64,000 nt of DNA from Trema orientale. Lineage: Eukaryota > Streptophyta > Magnoliopsida > Rosales > Cannabaceae. The stretch covers positions 303,967 to 367,966 of the forward strand of contig JXTC01000316.1 of the NCBI GenBank assembly GCA_002914845.1, written 5' to 3'. The notes under the pieces were generated by a model that worked only from the letters and a program-made list of their open reading frames with translations, searched no databases and had not been told where the DNA came from. The translations under genes were made by a program, and so were the position numbers. Below are positions 24,350-37,434 of the stretch, in pieces. Within the stretch, counting starts at the first letter, position 1. The number at the start of each line of letters is the position of its first letter.

Positions 24350-24880
24350 ACGAAATTGATCAATCACGTTGAAAACTGAGAATTAACAAGAGAATAATAG
24401 AGGAAAAATGAAGAATATGAACGATTTTGAGTGGTTCAGTCTTTCGAACAAAGAGCTTACTTTGACCATAGTCACTGTTATTCTCTGTTTGCTAGTTACA
24501 ATAGAGTGTTCAGGTAGGGATCCCATTCTCTGTTCAGGAGCCTAGGCATTTGGAGATTAGGTTTCCCTATTACATATAAGGTAAGTTAATATTTGATTTT
24601 GAAATCAGTCAATACGAATTAAATTCGTATTTATCCCCTAAGATCTGGTAAGATCTTGATTTGAATATCCTTATCCCTAAAATTTGGAATATCTTGGATT
24701 TAATATTTTGAATGAGTAAATTGGTTCTTGAGCGAGCTTCTTGTTCCTCGTAGCTTGTGCGTCTTAATCACCTCGCATAAGGCAAGCTTCGAACATGTTC
24801 GCTCTTTATTCGAGCACTTGCGCGCATTGAAGCATAGCAGACATCATTAATGCTTAATTAATTAACTGTGCAGATTTAAT
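24350..24880 (+). mobile_element. Probable repeat fragment, unclassified
   Basis: Contains AACGATTTTGAGTGGTTCAG followed by pyrimidine- and purine-rich blocks, resembling in style the repeat at 20580-21400 in opposite orientation. No terminal repeats or coding sequence seen. Classification is a guess from appearance. Confidence 0.3.
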
Positions 24881-24930
24881 AATCATTTTTTTTTCGAAAA
24901 ATTGTTAAAGGACACAACACTTTAAATTTG

Positions 24931-25094
24931 AATAATGCTATAGGACACCCTATAATGTCCAACATCATTTGACATGTCAATTTGTTACTGGATGATTATA
25001 ATTAGATTTCAAATGAGACTCATATTAATTACAATTACCCAATAGTCTGCCACATCAAGTGTACTGGTAATCACTAGTACCCATAGCATTAGTC
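24931..25094. mobile_element. Small inverted-repeat element (MITE)
   Basis: The left part AATAATGCTATAGG and the right part in reverse complement ACTAATGCTATGGG are inverted relatives. Internal arms also pair loosely. Flanks TTAAATTTG and TTAAAATTT might be an eroded 9-bp target duplication. The AATGCTA end resembles the nested MITE at 39520-39697. Confidence 0.5.
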
Positions 25095-25824
25095 TTAAAA
25101 TTTACTTGTGAGACTCGCACTCTATTATATGTGGTTCCAATATCAAGATGTCTCATCGCATTTTTCTCCTCAAACTAGCGCTCTTAGTTCACGTTTTTAC
25201 TTAAAAGATGGCACGATCACGATCACAATAAAGATTCAAGATTGTGTGGTGCTTATTTTTCCAAGGCGGCTTTTACAATTCTTCGTTGGACACAAACTCA
25301 AACTGAAAGAGACGTCGGATAAGATTGATCATGGTACTTGGGTATTCAAAAATAGATGTTGACTCAAACACGCAAAACTGTGTGGAAGACCAATCCAAGC
25401 GGCTGAAAACTAGTGGAACACCAATCAANATCATCAAAATCGACCACACTTGCTTTCTAGAGCCTAGAGTGATGACTTCGAAGCAGATATATAAAGAAGA
25501 TCAATTGCCTGTTCTCTACGAAAGTTTTTAGTCTCAATAGTCTTAATCAAATCAACAAGTGATTATTTCAAACAAAAACATCAACCTCATACATATGTGT
25601 ATATTACCATTACCATACACGAAAACTCTCCATGAAGAGTACTAAGCTCCCTCACAGCCACAATTATAATTAACACGTAAATATTAAGCACATATGGAGA
25701 CACAACACATTCAAAAGGACATATATAGTGGGTACGTTACGTTTCAAAGAATATGTAACATACTATATATATATATATATATATTGACATAAAAATATAT
25801 TGAGTAGTCTCATGAGAGGCGTTT
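25095..25824. other. Intergenic, 3' of the dCTP pyrophosphatase gene
   Basis: No gene recognised. A single N at 25429 marks uncertain assembly. A (TA)n run at about 25763-25784 lies downstream of the pyrophosphatase stop codon. Confidence 0.4.
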
Positions 25825-27071
25825 TTAATTATTAACGTTGTGATCATCATTGGGTTGCGGTTGTATTTTTGAAGCAGGGTACTTAATGGCGTTAAGGCCA
25901 ACCTTGCGAAGGGCAGCTCTACCAAGATCAATGCCACAAATGTCAGAAAGCCTAACTAGATAAAGCAAAACATCTGAAAGCTCTTCTCCCAGGTGCTCTT
26001 TTTCCTCGTCCTTCCAGTCCGGTAGTCCCTTTGGAACCTCTCCTTTCCATTGGAATATCTCCGAGAGCTCTCCCACTTCACCCACCTAATATAATAATAA
26101 TCACAGCATTGATTCAATTATTTAATTAATTACTTTGGGGCATGACAAAAAGCAAAAGGCCTTAAAGTAGGATAGCATAATAATAATAATAATAATAAAT
26201 AAATAAATAAAAAGTGGGTTCTCTAGCTAAAATTTTTGTGATAACAACAAAAAAGATAAGATCCATTTGGAAAGTTATAATTAGTCAAGTTTGACTGTGG
26301 TTAATTATCAAACAACGTTCACAAATGGTCTGGGTCCAAATTGACCTCAACTTATTACGAGGATTAAGGAAGTTTCTTTCTTGACAAAGTAATAAAATAA
26401 GAGAAAAGTAATCTTGAAATTAACGAATTATCTTTTTGTGAACAAATTAAAGAAAAGAAAAAGTACAAATATAAGCCCACTTGGAAAAAAATACTCTATA
26501 TACATGACTTCTGACAATCCACCTACTAATATATATCAGTTGAATTAGTTTGGCAAAAATTTTACTATTATCCAAAAACCCATAAAAGATGAAAAGTCAA
26601 AGAAAATATGATTATAACATGTATAGTAAACATAATTAATGCTAATAAAAATCCTTCCCCGTTTGACGGATCAAGAAAAGACAAAAAACCAGGAGTCCAT
26701 TGGAAATTATCCAGAAACAGCCATAAATAATTAGGATAGAACAGAAATAATACAGATTACAAACCTTAAAAATGGTTGACATGAAACAACAGAAGAAAGG
26801 ACAAGAAAAGACTTAAACACACACATATATGTACCACATATGACATATATATATATATATACATATGAATAATCTTGAGTATTGAAAGCTTTTACTGGTG
26901 GTACAGATATACAAAGGTAAAAGATGAATTACATGTACGTACCAGAGCAAGAAGGAGGTTTCTGGGACTATGGAACTGGTCCCAGTCTCTTTCTTTGGCA
27001 AATTCCGCCATTTTCTTCTTGAGAAGAACAAGAGTCACGCTTTCATCTTCTGAAACCCCACTAGTAGTCAT
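25825..27071 (-). CDS. DCTPP1: dCTP pyrophosphatase 1-like, MazG-type nucleotide pyrophosphohydrolase
   Basis: The enzyme hydrolyses dCTP and modified dCTP to the monophosphate plus pyrophosphate, keeping damaged nucleotides out of DNA. There are two exons, 27071-26943 and 26085-25825, joined in phase 0 to give 129 residues. The all-alpha MazG fold is represented by AEFAKERDWDQFHSPRNLL followed by the metal-binding set Glu46, Glu49 (GEVGELSE) and Glu78, Asp81 (EELSDVLLYL), matching the Mg-binding residues of animal DCTPP1. IKYPASK near the C-terminus is also typical. Length is normal for plant members and shorter than human because N- and C-terminal tails are reduced. Both exons end at clean splice sites and no defect is seen. 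Confidence 0.93.
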
Positions 27072-27284
27072 CCTTTTTTCCAGAAATACCCTATTATCTC
27101 TCTAATATGTATTTTGATCAAGGGCCTCCGTGGACACCAAATATATATACACAGAATTAAGGACCAAAGAGGATGAGACCTACTGATGAGGGACGGCTAG
27201 CTAGCTCTAAGCCCAAAGACCCAAACAAGGCCTTGCTGTATGCAATACTCTAGCTGAGCCTTGTATACAAATATAAAAATGGCT

Positions 27285-27287
<3 letters not shown>

Positions 27288-27321
<34 letters not shown>
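27288..27321. repeat. (GA)n microsatellite upstream of DCTPP1
   Basis: About 34 bases of uninterrupted GA repeats, some 220 bases upstream of the DCTPP1 start codon. On the gene's strand it reads as a CT tract, common in plant leaders and core promoters. Confidence 0.9.
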
Positions 27322-27325
<4 letters not shown>

Positions 27326-27527
27326 AAAGCGTTTCCTTGGAAGGAATAGAGTCGTTACCATTTTCGAAACCAATTAATAATAACCATGTTTGGTCTATAA
27401 TTAAGCTGGAAACCGGCTATTGCCGGTTGTTGCTGAGTTGGTAATATGTATAGAGAGAAGAACAGACAAAACGCAGAGAGCAGAGACTATTGGATGTTGT
27501 GTGCCAGTGTGTGTGTGCGTGGATGGA

Positions 27528-27605
27528 CACGTGTCAGTATCCAAAGATTCTCGCCTGGATCCTTGGTGATTGCTGAGTCTCGGATCACACGTGTCATTCC
27601 ACGTG
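27528..27605. promoter_or_regulatory. Cluster of three G-boxes (CACGTG)
   Basis: Exact CACGTG cores lie at 27528-27533, 27588-27593 and 27600-27605, in GACACGTGTC, ACACGTGTCA and CCACGTGTTC contexts. G-box/ABRE sites bind bZIP and bHLH factors. They stand about 460-535 bases upstream of the DCTPP1 start codon; no gene is seen on the other side, so they most likely serve DCTPP1. Regulation by ABA or light is inference. Confidence 0.6.
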
Positions 27606-29383
27606 TTCTTCTTCTGCCTTTCTATTGGTTGTTGTATAATATTTGTTCCCGTGTGGTGTTCCTGATCCTCTGGCGCTTTCAAGTGTCCAACCAATAGGAG
27701 ACATCTGTGCTTGCCATGTCAACGCTCGATAGCAGAATATGAGTTTACGAGTCCATTCTGTGCCACTCGTGGTACAGGGGCCAAAAATTTCTACGTACTT
27801 GATAATAATAGAAGGCGAGTATAGTGACCCAGAGAGAAGGGGGGAAAAAAAATATTATTTTCAAATAAAAGATCTTTTGTGGATCGTATTTATATTCCGG
27901 GCCTCTATGAAAGAAAAAGGAAGAACAATCAGTATATAGAATATTTCTTTTCTGGTAAGTTTGTTTAAGGCATATATTTTGGACCGTATACTATAGAATA
28001 TAGATAGATCGACTCATCATATCATGTGATCAAGTGTAACCCTAGAAGTTTTAGTTCTTATGGTTTTTCTTTTAAAGGTTAACTACTAAACTTTTTTAGG
28101 TTATAATATAGGGTCAATAAGAATTAGATCGTAATGGCCTTTTTTTTTTTTTTTTTTTGGGTGGGGGGACCGGGGGTTGAAGATTTAAATGATAACTGAT
28201 TAAGCATCAGCCAATTCCAGTACGTAAAACGATCAGAAACGGCCTTGGAACCTATTTGGAGGAATTAATTAATGACTCACTAGGAGGATTATTTATTTAG
28301 AATCTTTTAAGTAATGGGAGATCCGAATTTTAAACTTTTAACATTTTAGATGGATGTTTTCCAATTAAGTTAAATCCATGATCTCTTGTCTTAATATATA
28401 TATATACCTATAATTATAATTGAGAATTTCAACCTTTTAAAGCTAAGATTTGAGGTGAGATACGTTTACCAATCAAATAACATAATTTATTAATTTCTAG
28501 TTTTTAGTAGTTTAAAAAAAATAAAACAAAATCGTTGCATTTTTCCCAAATATATAGGACAAACATAGCTTGTCTACGAATATAAAATATCTTGATATAC
28601 ATTTTGTATACATATTACATACTAAATAATGACAATTTTTTATTCAAATAAAAAAATAATAACAATTTCTTCCGAAAAAGCCTAGTTTTTTTTTTTTTTT
28701 TTTTGAAAACTTTATTTTCTTCTTCTTTACAACTTTTCTCTCTTGAATATTTCTATTCCATCCTATCCTCCATTGATCTCCCTGTCCAAATGGATTATCT
28801 TAATAGTTTTTCTTTTTTGTTTCTCATTTTAATAATCTTTATATGAAGATCTTTGTTTCCACATATAAATTTATTTTCATGGATTTCTTCCTAACAAAAT
28901 CTAGATTTGTGTGAGTTTTGTTTATTTTTGTTATGTTTTTTCAGTCTCTTATTGTTGTTATGTATATATAAGATTCACATGTGAAAAAAATTAATTTATG
29001 TCATTAAAGATTGCACACTATAAATGACATCCATCATTATTTTAATAAAAAAATTAAGCCGATTTGAGTGTATAGTAGAGTGTAATTTGAAAGAGCGAAA
29101 ATAATTCAATGAGTTAGAATAAAATTTGGAAGTTATCCGAAGGAGTGAAAAATAGAATGTTGATAGCACTTTCGGCAAAGTAATTCAATTGGGTGGAATT
29201 AAATTTGGAGGTTATCCAAAGCATGAGATGTTAGCATCTCTTTTTCATCATTTGATTGCAATTTTGAAACATAGTGATTTGTGATGCATACTAATTAGTT
29301 GATCATATATTTAAATGCATGTCACAATTAAGGCTGACAAATATTATTGTCACAAAAGTTTTCTAATATATACTAGTTTTTTC
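27606..29383. other. AT-rich intergenic stretch
   Basis: No gene recognised. Poly-T runs at about 28140-28158 and 28686-28704. Short direct similarity between 29100-29150 and 29177-29222 (AATTCAATGAGTTAGAAT-type) suggests a degraded duplication. Confidence 0.4.
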
Positions 29384-29928
29384 TGGAGTTTTTTGCAAAA
29401 TACACCCTTGCCAGTGTATTTTAGGAAATACATCCTTCATAATAATTTTAGGTGAATACACCTTTTTAAATTTTAAATTATTTTATATACAAAAATAACT
29501 CTAGTACTTATCTTATCAAGTCCACATTCTGACTACTAGACATAGGAGGTCGAGTTACTAGATATATTATCTAGTGCCTCTCAACACTCATATTTAGTAC
29601 TCTTTATACCATATCTAGCAAATAATATTCAGATTTAGCTAGATAAGGGGTCGAGTTACTAGATATATTTTCTAGCATCGCTCGACACTCGTGTTTAGTA
29701 CTCCTGACACCTTGTCTAGTGCTCTATATTTAAACTATTTTTTTCTGGTCAAATTGCTAGACACCTTTGTCTAGCACTTGATGCTATGTCTATCGCTTTC
29801 GACTTAAGGGCATATTACTCTTTTTATACCTCATTGTTTTTAAAAGGGGTGTAATTACCTAAAAACTATTAGAAGGGGTGTAGTTTCTAAAATTGACTAT
29901 AGAGAAGTGTATTTCACCTAATTTTCCA
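29384..29928. mobile_element. Inverted-repeat element, unclassified
   Basis: The left end contains GCAAAATACACCCTTG; the right end in reverse complement reads GGTGAAATACACTTCTC, both preceded by TGGA. Flanks GTTTTTTC and GTTTTTCC may be an imperfect 8-bp target duplication. The interior carries two direct copies of a 70-90 bp block beginning GGTCGAGTTACTAGATATAT (near 29549 and 29649). No coding content. Confidence 0.5.
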
Positions 29929-30485
29929 GTTTTTCCAATATTAGCATGTAGAGATAAATCATGAACAGAAAATGCTTAGGTTTGGTCAAACTTTCTCACA
30001 TGCTATTCTAATTAAGCAACACTATCATGTGAAGCTAAGGAATCCATTGAGCATTATCGGTTACAAAGTTTCGCGTATGTTCCACGAAAGTGAGATAAGA
30101 TATATGTATGAAAAGGAACTGAAAGTTTAAAGATCAGGAATCTTCAAAAAATTCTATCCTCGTCACTTGATCCAAACATGTCCTTTCACCAATATTATTA
30201 CATCTCATTCATACACTTCTTTTATTTGTTGTCGACTACTTACTCACAAAAAGCAAGCTATATACGTATAAATTTACATATATATGAAAAGCATCCACGT
30301 AAGAATCTCATCAAAGTTTTAAAGCAATTGCCCGAGAATCTACACAAAGCAATTAATTATACCAAAAATGGCAATCTTTACTACCTACAATAACCAACCT
30401 ATTTGAAAAATTCTTGTGTTTATTAGGTTGAACGACCGAACATAGTTTAGGGTAATGGGCCGGGTTTTGCTATCTGGTTTTCTAA
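29929..30485. other. Intergenic stretch
   Basis: No gene or clear element recognised. The frame at 30178-30393 has no recognisable content. Confidence 0.35.
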
Positions 30486-30731
30486 GAGAAAAGGACATGT
30501 TAGGACTAACTTGGGCCAAAATGACCATTTTGTACATTTTTCTAAAAATAACATTTTTAGAAGTGTTAAGGACTTATTCATAGTAAAAAAGTCCCAAATA
30601 ATGGTTTTTTCATCGTTAAGAAGCTCTTGATCTATAATTAAGAAGTCTTTGACATTCTTAAAAATAATATTTTTAGAAAAACAAAAAGAAGTCATTTTGG
30701 CCCAAATTAGTCTTATCTATGTCATTTTCTC
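30486..30731. mobile_element. MULE-type MITE, 246 bp, same family as 6159-7625
   Basis: Left end GAGAAAAGGACATGTTAG and right end (reverse complement) GAGAAAATGACATAGATAAG match the ends of the 1.47-kb element at 6159-7625. Longer arms continue inward (ACTTGGGCCAAAATGAC against ATTTGGGCCAAAATGAC). Flanking GTTTTCTAA (30477-30485) and GTCATCTAA (30732-30740) agree at 7 of 9 positions, an eroded target duplication. Confidence 0.75.
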
Positions 30732-30740
30732 GTCATCTAA

Positions 30741-33135
30741 TTAACCCAATAAAAAAAATTAAAGAAAAAGATGAATCATGAAAGGTTGAAAGCCTTATAT
30801 ATATCTCAGCACTTACATAATCATTGCGGCCATGTGATAAGCATGAGGATTTTATTAAGATAATGTACGATCGGAGTACATATATGCGGCTGCGGACAAC
30901 TCTTTATTATGCGTTTTGTCTCAATTAATTAATTACTATTGCGCCTTTTTAAAACTCTCAATAATATATTATGTCTAAGAAAAATTAACAGTGAATAAAT
31001 TTTTATATGATCCGTTGAAGTGTATATAAAAGATAGTGTCTCTTTAGAATAAATAACCATGCGGCCGTTTTATATGTTGTAATATGATATGAAAGCTACA
31101 GAGCGCCAGAAAATAATAAGATCGATCATCAAGGATCAGTGTAGGGTTCTTATTTTACTTGGTCCATGGACCTAGGCTATATATTTGTGAATCTCGATAT
31201 ATTTTCCATTTCGCGTAACTTACATTTGAGATATGGATATCTAAATTTCAATAAAATATTTTCTTCCATGTTGCTTGGCTATCTTTAAGGGCAAAACGTA
31301 CGAAATGTAATGATCAAAGGGACCAAGTAGATTAGATTTGGTATTAAGATAGAAGTAAAGGATTCCTTGTAATATCAAATACATAGCCTATTACCAAAAA
31401 AAAATAAATAAATAAATAAATAGCCAAGGCTTCCAAACAACCCGAGAGACCATTAAAAAAAAAATACAAATAATATAGCTGTAGGTATAGCCTAACATGG
31501 TACGTACGTACTAGTACATATACCCTACATCTTCTCCTTCCTTTGTTTATCATTTTTCTTTATTGTTACTGTATTACCACTTTCCATGACTTTATTCAAA
31601 TTAATCATTCAATGCGGTCAACAAAATTTAATTTTTTGCTAATATGGATTTTCAAATGATAAATGTTAATAATTGCTGATTCCTTGCGAGATTGACATTA
31701 GTTCTGATATTTAAAACGCCAAAAGAACGACTTCCTTTTTCGACTGCGCCGAAAGACCGAATTTATAATTATCTGATCATTAGATCACTTGGCATGAGAC
31801 CATGTTTTCACGCTATCTTTTGCAATTTTTTTTCCTACTGTTTGTATGTATGTATACTCGGGGATAGTTCTAGTATATTTAGCCAGTAATCCAGGCCTAA
31901 CTAATAAGTAAGCATGCCGCATAACAATTAACCTTTTTGTTAATCCAATGATCCTTTTAAAACTTACCCTATACGATTGAACAATCCACCTATATATATG
32001 AAATGAAATGAAATAACTATATATAATTAAAAGCAGTACTACTTTCTTATTAGTATATTGGCCAAGATTCGTGCACAGGGGGACTAATTCACCTGTAGCT
32101 AGCTCTATGACATTGATCACTCCCCTTTTTATTTATTTATTTCCCCTAGTGTCAAAGGCTCAGGAGAGTGAAGGCCTGTTTAGAATAACTTTCATTTTTT
32201 AAGTAAAAGTCCAAAAATATTTTTCTGAAAAAAATAATGGATTTTACTAAAAAAAAGTCTTCTAATTAATTTTTTTTTGATAATTCATACAAACACTCTC
32301 GAAAGTAATTTTTGAGCCCAGAAGATTTTTAAAAATTGATACAACATTCTCTATATTTAGAAAAATGAGTAGAACTATCAGCCAAAAAAAAAAATACTAA
32401 TAATCTACAAAACCAAGAATTCGTTTGATTCATGTAAACAGTCGAAGTCACATGTACAATATCAGAAAAGCAACCGAATCAGACATTCACGTCGGATTTG
32501 AATTGATGATAAGGATACTCGAACTCATAGAAGATACCTCCAATTTAGGCAAGTGAAGCCATTTGACAAATTTTCTTTTGTCGCTTACTTTTGCAAAGTT
32601 TTGATGTTCCTTTAATCTTAAAGTCAATAGTCTTCGAGGCCAAAATCAATGTATAAACTAATAAACGAAAGTTGTAAGGGGTCGCTCTCAATTGTGATCA
32701 AAACGTATCACAGACCGAAAGTGGACCTTCTTTATTAATCGAATTTGTTGGAATAGATAAAATTTTCAAAGATATCCTCTAATTTGGGATCGGGATGTGT
32801 AGCTAATTTTCTGCTTTAGAACAAAAGTAGTAGTTAAAAGCATAGTTTTTAAAATAAAATAATAATAAATCTGAAAGACTTGACTCGTAAAGTTGTTGTC
32901 TAGTCTAGGCTTAGTCAATGTCGGCATATGGTTTTGGTCATAAAATTTAAACGTGGTCTAAGGGAAAGTACTCATCATATTCACAGCTTCTTTTGCTAAA
33001 CCGCGTGAAAGGATAGTAGTACTACACGCTGCTCGGTGTTCCACTCCAACACACGGAAATGCCACTAATTATAAGTAAATTAATTGTATGCCTTTTCCCA
33101 CCTCTTTCGTTTGAACTTATTTTGCTCTATATGCT
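30741..33135. other. Gene desert
   Basis: No gene recognised. The minus-strand frame at 31785-32120 lacks any domain or coding bias. AAGGCCTGTTTAGAATAACT near 32171 resembles the end of a Tourist-like MITE, but the partner end was not found. Confidence 0.4.
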
Positions 33136-33357
33136 ACTAACTCTCTACATATTATATATGCTACTATATCGCAGAGTACAATGCTATAGGATATCAATAG
33201 TACTTAACGTCATAATGATATATCAATCTATTACTAGTGATTCTCTACTAACTCTCTATATATTATATATGCTATCATGTCGGAGGGTACAATGCTATAG
33301 GATATCAATAATGCTTAGCACCACAATGAAATATCAATCTATTACTGGTGATTCTAA
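33136..33357. repeat. 111-bp tandem duplication
   Basis: Units 33136-33246 and 33247-33357 both begin ACTAACTCTCTA and share TACAATGCTATAGGATATCA and ATATCAATCTATTACT. Roughly nine of ten positions agree. An open frame of 101 codons spans both copies only because the unit length is a multiple of three. Confidence 0.85.
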
Positions 33358-36300
33358 TTATTAAACAGGATTCCACATAGATCTCACTTAAAATGTAATC
33401 ATAATTAGCCAATAATGAACTGACATATCATGTGTAATTTAGATTGTTGTTTCGTGTAGGTCCCACAATGAATCAGGTGAGCCCACACTCTTTAATTGAT
33501 CAACTCAGTTTATGGGCCATGGCTCTAGGGATCTCATTTTTGCCATATTGGATGGGTATACTTGGGGTATAGAAGAATGTATTAAGGAAATATGGAACCA
33601 CCTTTCGGGGGAGAATTCCCCTACCTTACTACCTACATCGAGGCCAGGACATGGTATCCCCGCTCTGGATTTTTGGTTTTTTTCGGTTGATTTTTTTTTT
33701 CCAAATAATTTTTCAGAATTTAAAACTGAAACCTATCACGGTAATATTAGACGCATACACAAATTATACATAAAATTTACACATACTGACGTGACATGTA
33801 TTTTATCTACCTATATTTTTTTCAAAATACTACCACACTGTATATGAGTGGTCAAAATACATCTATGTTTATGTGAGTTTTACGCATAATTTATGTATAT
33901 CATTATTATTATTCAATTTTCGATCAATTTGGACATAAATCTCGTTTTATATTCAACTTACTTAATAAATATAATGGGTAAATTTAGAATACAATTTATC
34001 ATCAACGATATTTTAAGAAATTTGCATAAATGACACTGGGATCAGGTTTATGCCTCTATTACTCATCAGTCGTTTTTGGAATATTCTAAAAACAATCCTT
34101 AATTAGAAAACAATTCAAAAAAGGGCTATGAATTCAAATTGTCGATATGAGTATAAGAGGTATAGGAGTGTAAACGGGGCGGGATAAAGCCAAAGAATGC
34201 TTCCTTGTCTCTAAACCTGCCCTCACCCTATAAACCAACCCTCATCCTCGACCATATCCACCTCCAAATAGATGAGATCGCCACTAACGCTTTCTTATTG
34301 TTAGTTATGGTTATCACTTAAACAGAACATAAAAGAGTACGAGATACTTTGAAGTCTTTGATTAATGGTGTATTTAAATCAGCATATATAACAAATTTTA
34401 AAATTTTAATTTAGTAAATGCCTAGATAATTTTTGTATCTCAAGTACAACAATATTATGACTATATATATAACTCAGAACAATATTATGGCAGGGTTAGA
34501 GCTTGCGCTGCACAATAAATCAATACCAAACTAGTGATATCAAATTCGTAACAGTCCAATTCGGCTAGTTGCCTCATTTTATAATTTTATATAGTATCTA
34601 AATGTACGTTCTCTACTAATGTTTTTATTTTGTGTTTTGTTAGACATGCACGCATAGGATAAATCAAAAGTCAAATGCGCAAAATCAACTATATAGGACT
34701 CGGGGCGTTGTAAATCTGTAATTGACCATTGCTGGGAAAGAGGCTTCTAAAACTTTTCAGTACCACAAACAAAAAAAAAAAATAAAAAAATAAAAAAGAA
34801 AGAAAGAAAAAAAAGAGAGAAAAAGTAGAGTAAGTCTGCATATGTGGACATCATCGCCACTCATACGGACTTACCTAATAGCTATATTATATTTATAGAT
34901 ACATATATGTGATATAGATTCGAAGTAGAATTTTGTAAACTATGTTGAATTGTTCTTTTCCAGAACTAACNAAAAAAAAGAAAAAGAAAAGAACTGTTCT
35001 TAAGGTTGTTGACGTTATAATAGAGATTCAATTCACATATACTAGTACGTTATAATTCATACGTTTTTTTTCTCCTTTGCTGATAAATAATTGTCAAGTT
35101 CGTCCGTGTAAAAATATTTACACATCAAAATTTTCCCGTGAAGGCACTCATGACCTAGCCCTCTTATATATAACAGGGCCTTCGCGTCCATTCAACATTC
35201 ACGAGCCTATAGTACTGACAAATGTAGTAGCGAACAATGCCTAAATGCCATATATATGTGTCAAAAGTACTCGTAAGATGTACTCAGTACTAGCTGTCAC
35301 ATCTAAATATACGTAGATGTATATATAGCTGGCCTAAATATTGGGTCCAGACTAGTCTCCGAGATCAAATCCCCCATAAGAATCCTTATTGGTTGATATT
35401 TCTCGTTGGGCTTCTCTTGCTTTCTCATCTGTAGATTTTTTTTCTTTCATCAGGGGAAAAAAAACAAAAAACAAAAAAGGAATATTAGCTAGCGTATCCA
35501 CTTGCGCCACTTGCAAGCAGGCAGCGTTACCTGCAGTATACTGTATAACTAGCTAGACAAATTACTGTTCACTTATCACTTAAAAGAAACCATGAAAATG
35601 CTAATTAAACATCAAAACACACTTCTTTTTAGATTTATTTATATAAGTTGAATGATGTGTTTCTTTACATGACAATCAATCAATGGAGTAATTAATAATG
35701 TGCATACTAATTAATATTAACAAATTATACATGACGTGATACCATATTATTCGAGCTATTTTTCTACATATGATTTATCAGGATGTATAACATTACTAAA
35801 GTAATATATTTATAAATTTATGTTATAACCAAACCCTAACAGCCCAACAACCTAACTCAGCTCTAAATCTTTATGCATAACTAGGGAATATCTTATTACA
35901 CAAAACCAAAACTTGATGGAGGCTTTGAGAGGACATATAAAAATCTCACCCTAAAACAAAAAAATGAAGTGTCCGTGTAATATTTTGAATATTCTGAAGA
36001 GGATCAGTTGACGGGATATGTTAAATAAGTCAAGTAGTGTTAGTGTATTTTCTCCTCTTCTTTTTTTTTTTTTTTTTTTTTTTATATCACGAGGATGGCA
36101 GCTAGCTATGTCATGCTATATTGCTAGCTCGTGAGTACCCCTTATAACTCCCAAAAAAAAAAAAAAAACACCTTCATTCACGTATTGAACAATTTGTAGA
36201 ATTTTCCTTGCACTATATATAATACTATATACTACTCTATATAGGGGACGTCCAAGCTATATGGTATATATTAAATCTATGGCGGTGTCTAGTTGCACAC

Positions 36301-37434
36301 CAAAGTCAAGTAAAGTGAGGCTAGAATATTCCCAAAAAGAAAGTGCGAGAAGGCCCAAGTGCAATATTATTCAAGCAATTAATGTTGGTGGGTCTTGTAC
36401 GCTTGTTTTTACATTACTGATCAGTTGGGTCCTCCATGCCTTGGGAGCTTTCTGGCTTTGCTCAGTTTTGCCATTTTGTGCAAATGAATGGATTCTAGCA
36501 GTTTGCCCATGTGAACCTTTAGGTCTTATATGTCTCATTGATTTAGGACCACTTCCATCTGTCTACTACTTCAGTTTCAAAAACTATATAGCCTCACTCT
36601 TATCACTATAGTTAATGATAAATAGCACAGTCCATTAAAAGCACACCCCCAAAACCAATTGCAAGAGGCCATGTTTGTTTTAATTCATTGCAATTAGTAT
36701 ATACTTTGTAAATGATCAATTCAGTTGGTACTTTCACAATATAATAATAACCTGCAACATGCATAATATTAACGTAACCCAACTCAATTGCCGTATTAAT
36801 TCTTTGTTCTCGTGAAATAATCCGAACAACAGTTGAAATGTACTTTAGAATCACTTTATTACGCGATGTTTGGGAACAAAAAGTAGCCAACATGGGGCAA
36901 AAATTTTCAACCCAACTAAAGGTATGCAACTTAATTTAGACCTTCCGATGGAACAAAAATTTATGTCTGATTTTGATGTCTTTTTAGTTATGTTCAACCA
37001 AGAAATATATCTCACGGTTTTAACATTTTGAATCTAACTTATCAGATTTTTATAAACTTCATTTTTTATTAAATTAAAAATATAATGTGGCATTAATTCA
37101 TTAGTTGGAATCGGAGAAAAGATTTAGCTTCTTCCGTTACAAGTAGATCGTGCTTTAAAAAAAAAAAAAAAGAAAGAAAAAGACAAGCTCAATTCCACTG
37201 TATATATAGTAAACCAAAATCTCATGCAGTCAAACTAGCATCCGAGATACTAAACAAATGACAAAAACAAAATTAATCAAAACATGACCTATTTATAATG
37301 AGTACACTAGCTTGTGTTGATGAAACATGGAACATAAGGGAAAATTGTTCTTCTTTTGACACTGGTAGCTTCACAATTTCGGTCCCAAATTAATATATAT
37401 AGGCACATAAATTTGGTCTTAGATATGAGTAGTA
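33358..37434. other. Gene desert up to STOMAGEN 3' end
   Basis: No gene recognised. Plus-strand frames at 33512-33847 and 36261-36611 show no family resemblance. A single N at 34971 marks uncertain assembly. Poly-T run at about 36061-36083. Confidence 0.4.

Noticed and set aside
24350..24880. LTR retrotransposon end
   Set aside because: The style resembles plant repeats, but no TG...CA ends, primer-binding site or polypurine tract could be found, so only an unclassified fragment is listed.
29540..29720. Direct repeats that could suggest a CRISPR-like array
   Set aside because: Only two degenerate copies inside an inverted-repeat element in a plant nuclear context.
31785..32120. 111-codon minus-strand frame
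   Set aside because: No coding bias or motif, and the interior is AT-rich.
33512..33847. 111-codon plus-strand frame
   Set aside because: Second half is low-complexity and AT-driven; no recognisable domain.
36261..36611. 116-codon frame with hydrophobic stretches
   Set aside because: No recognisable family or splice partners, and isolated in a gene desert; T-rich DNA readily yields such hydrophobic frames.
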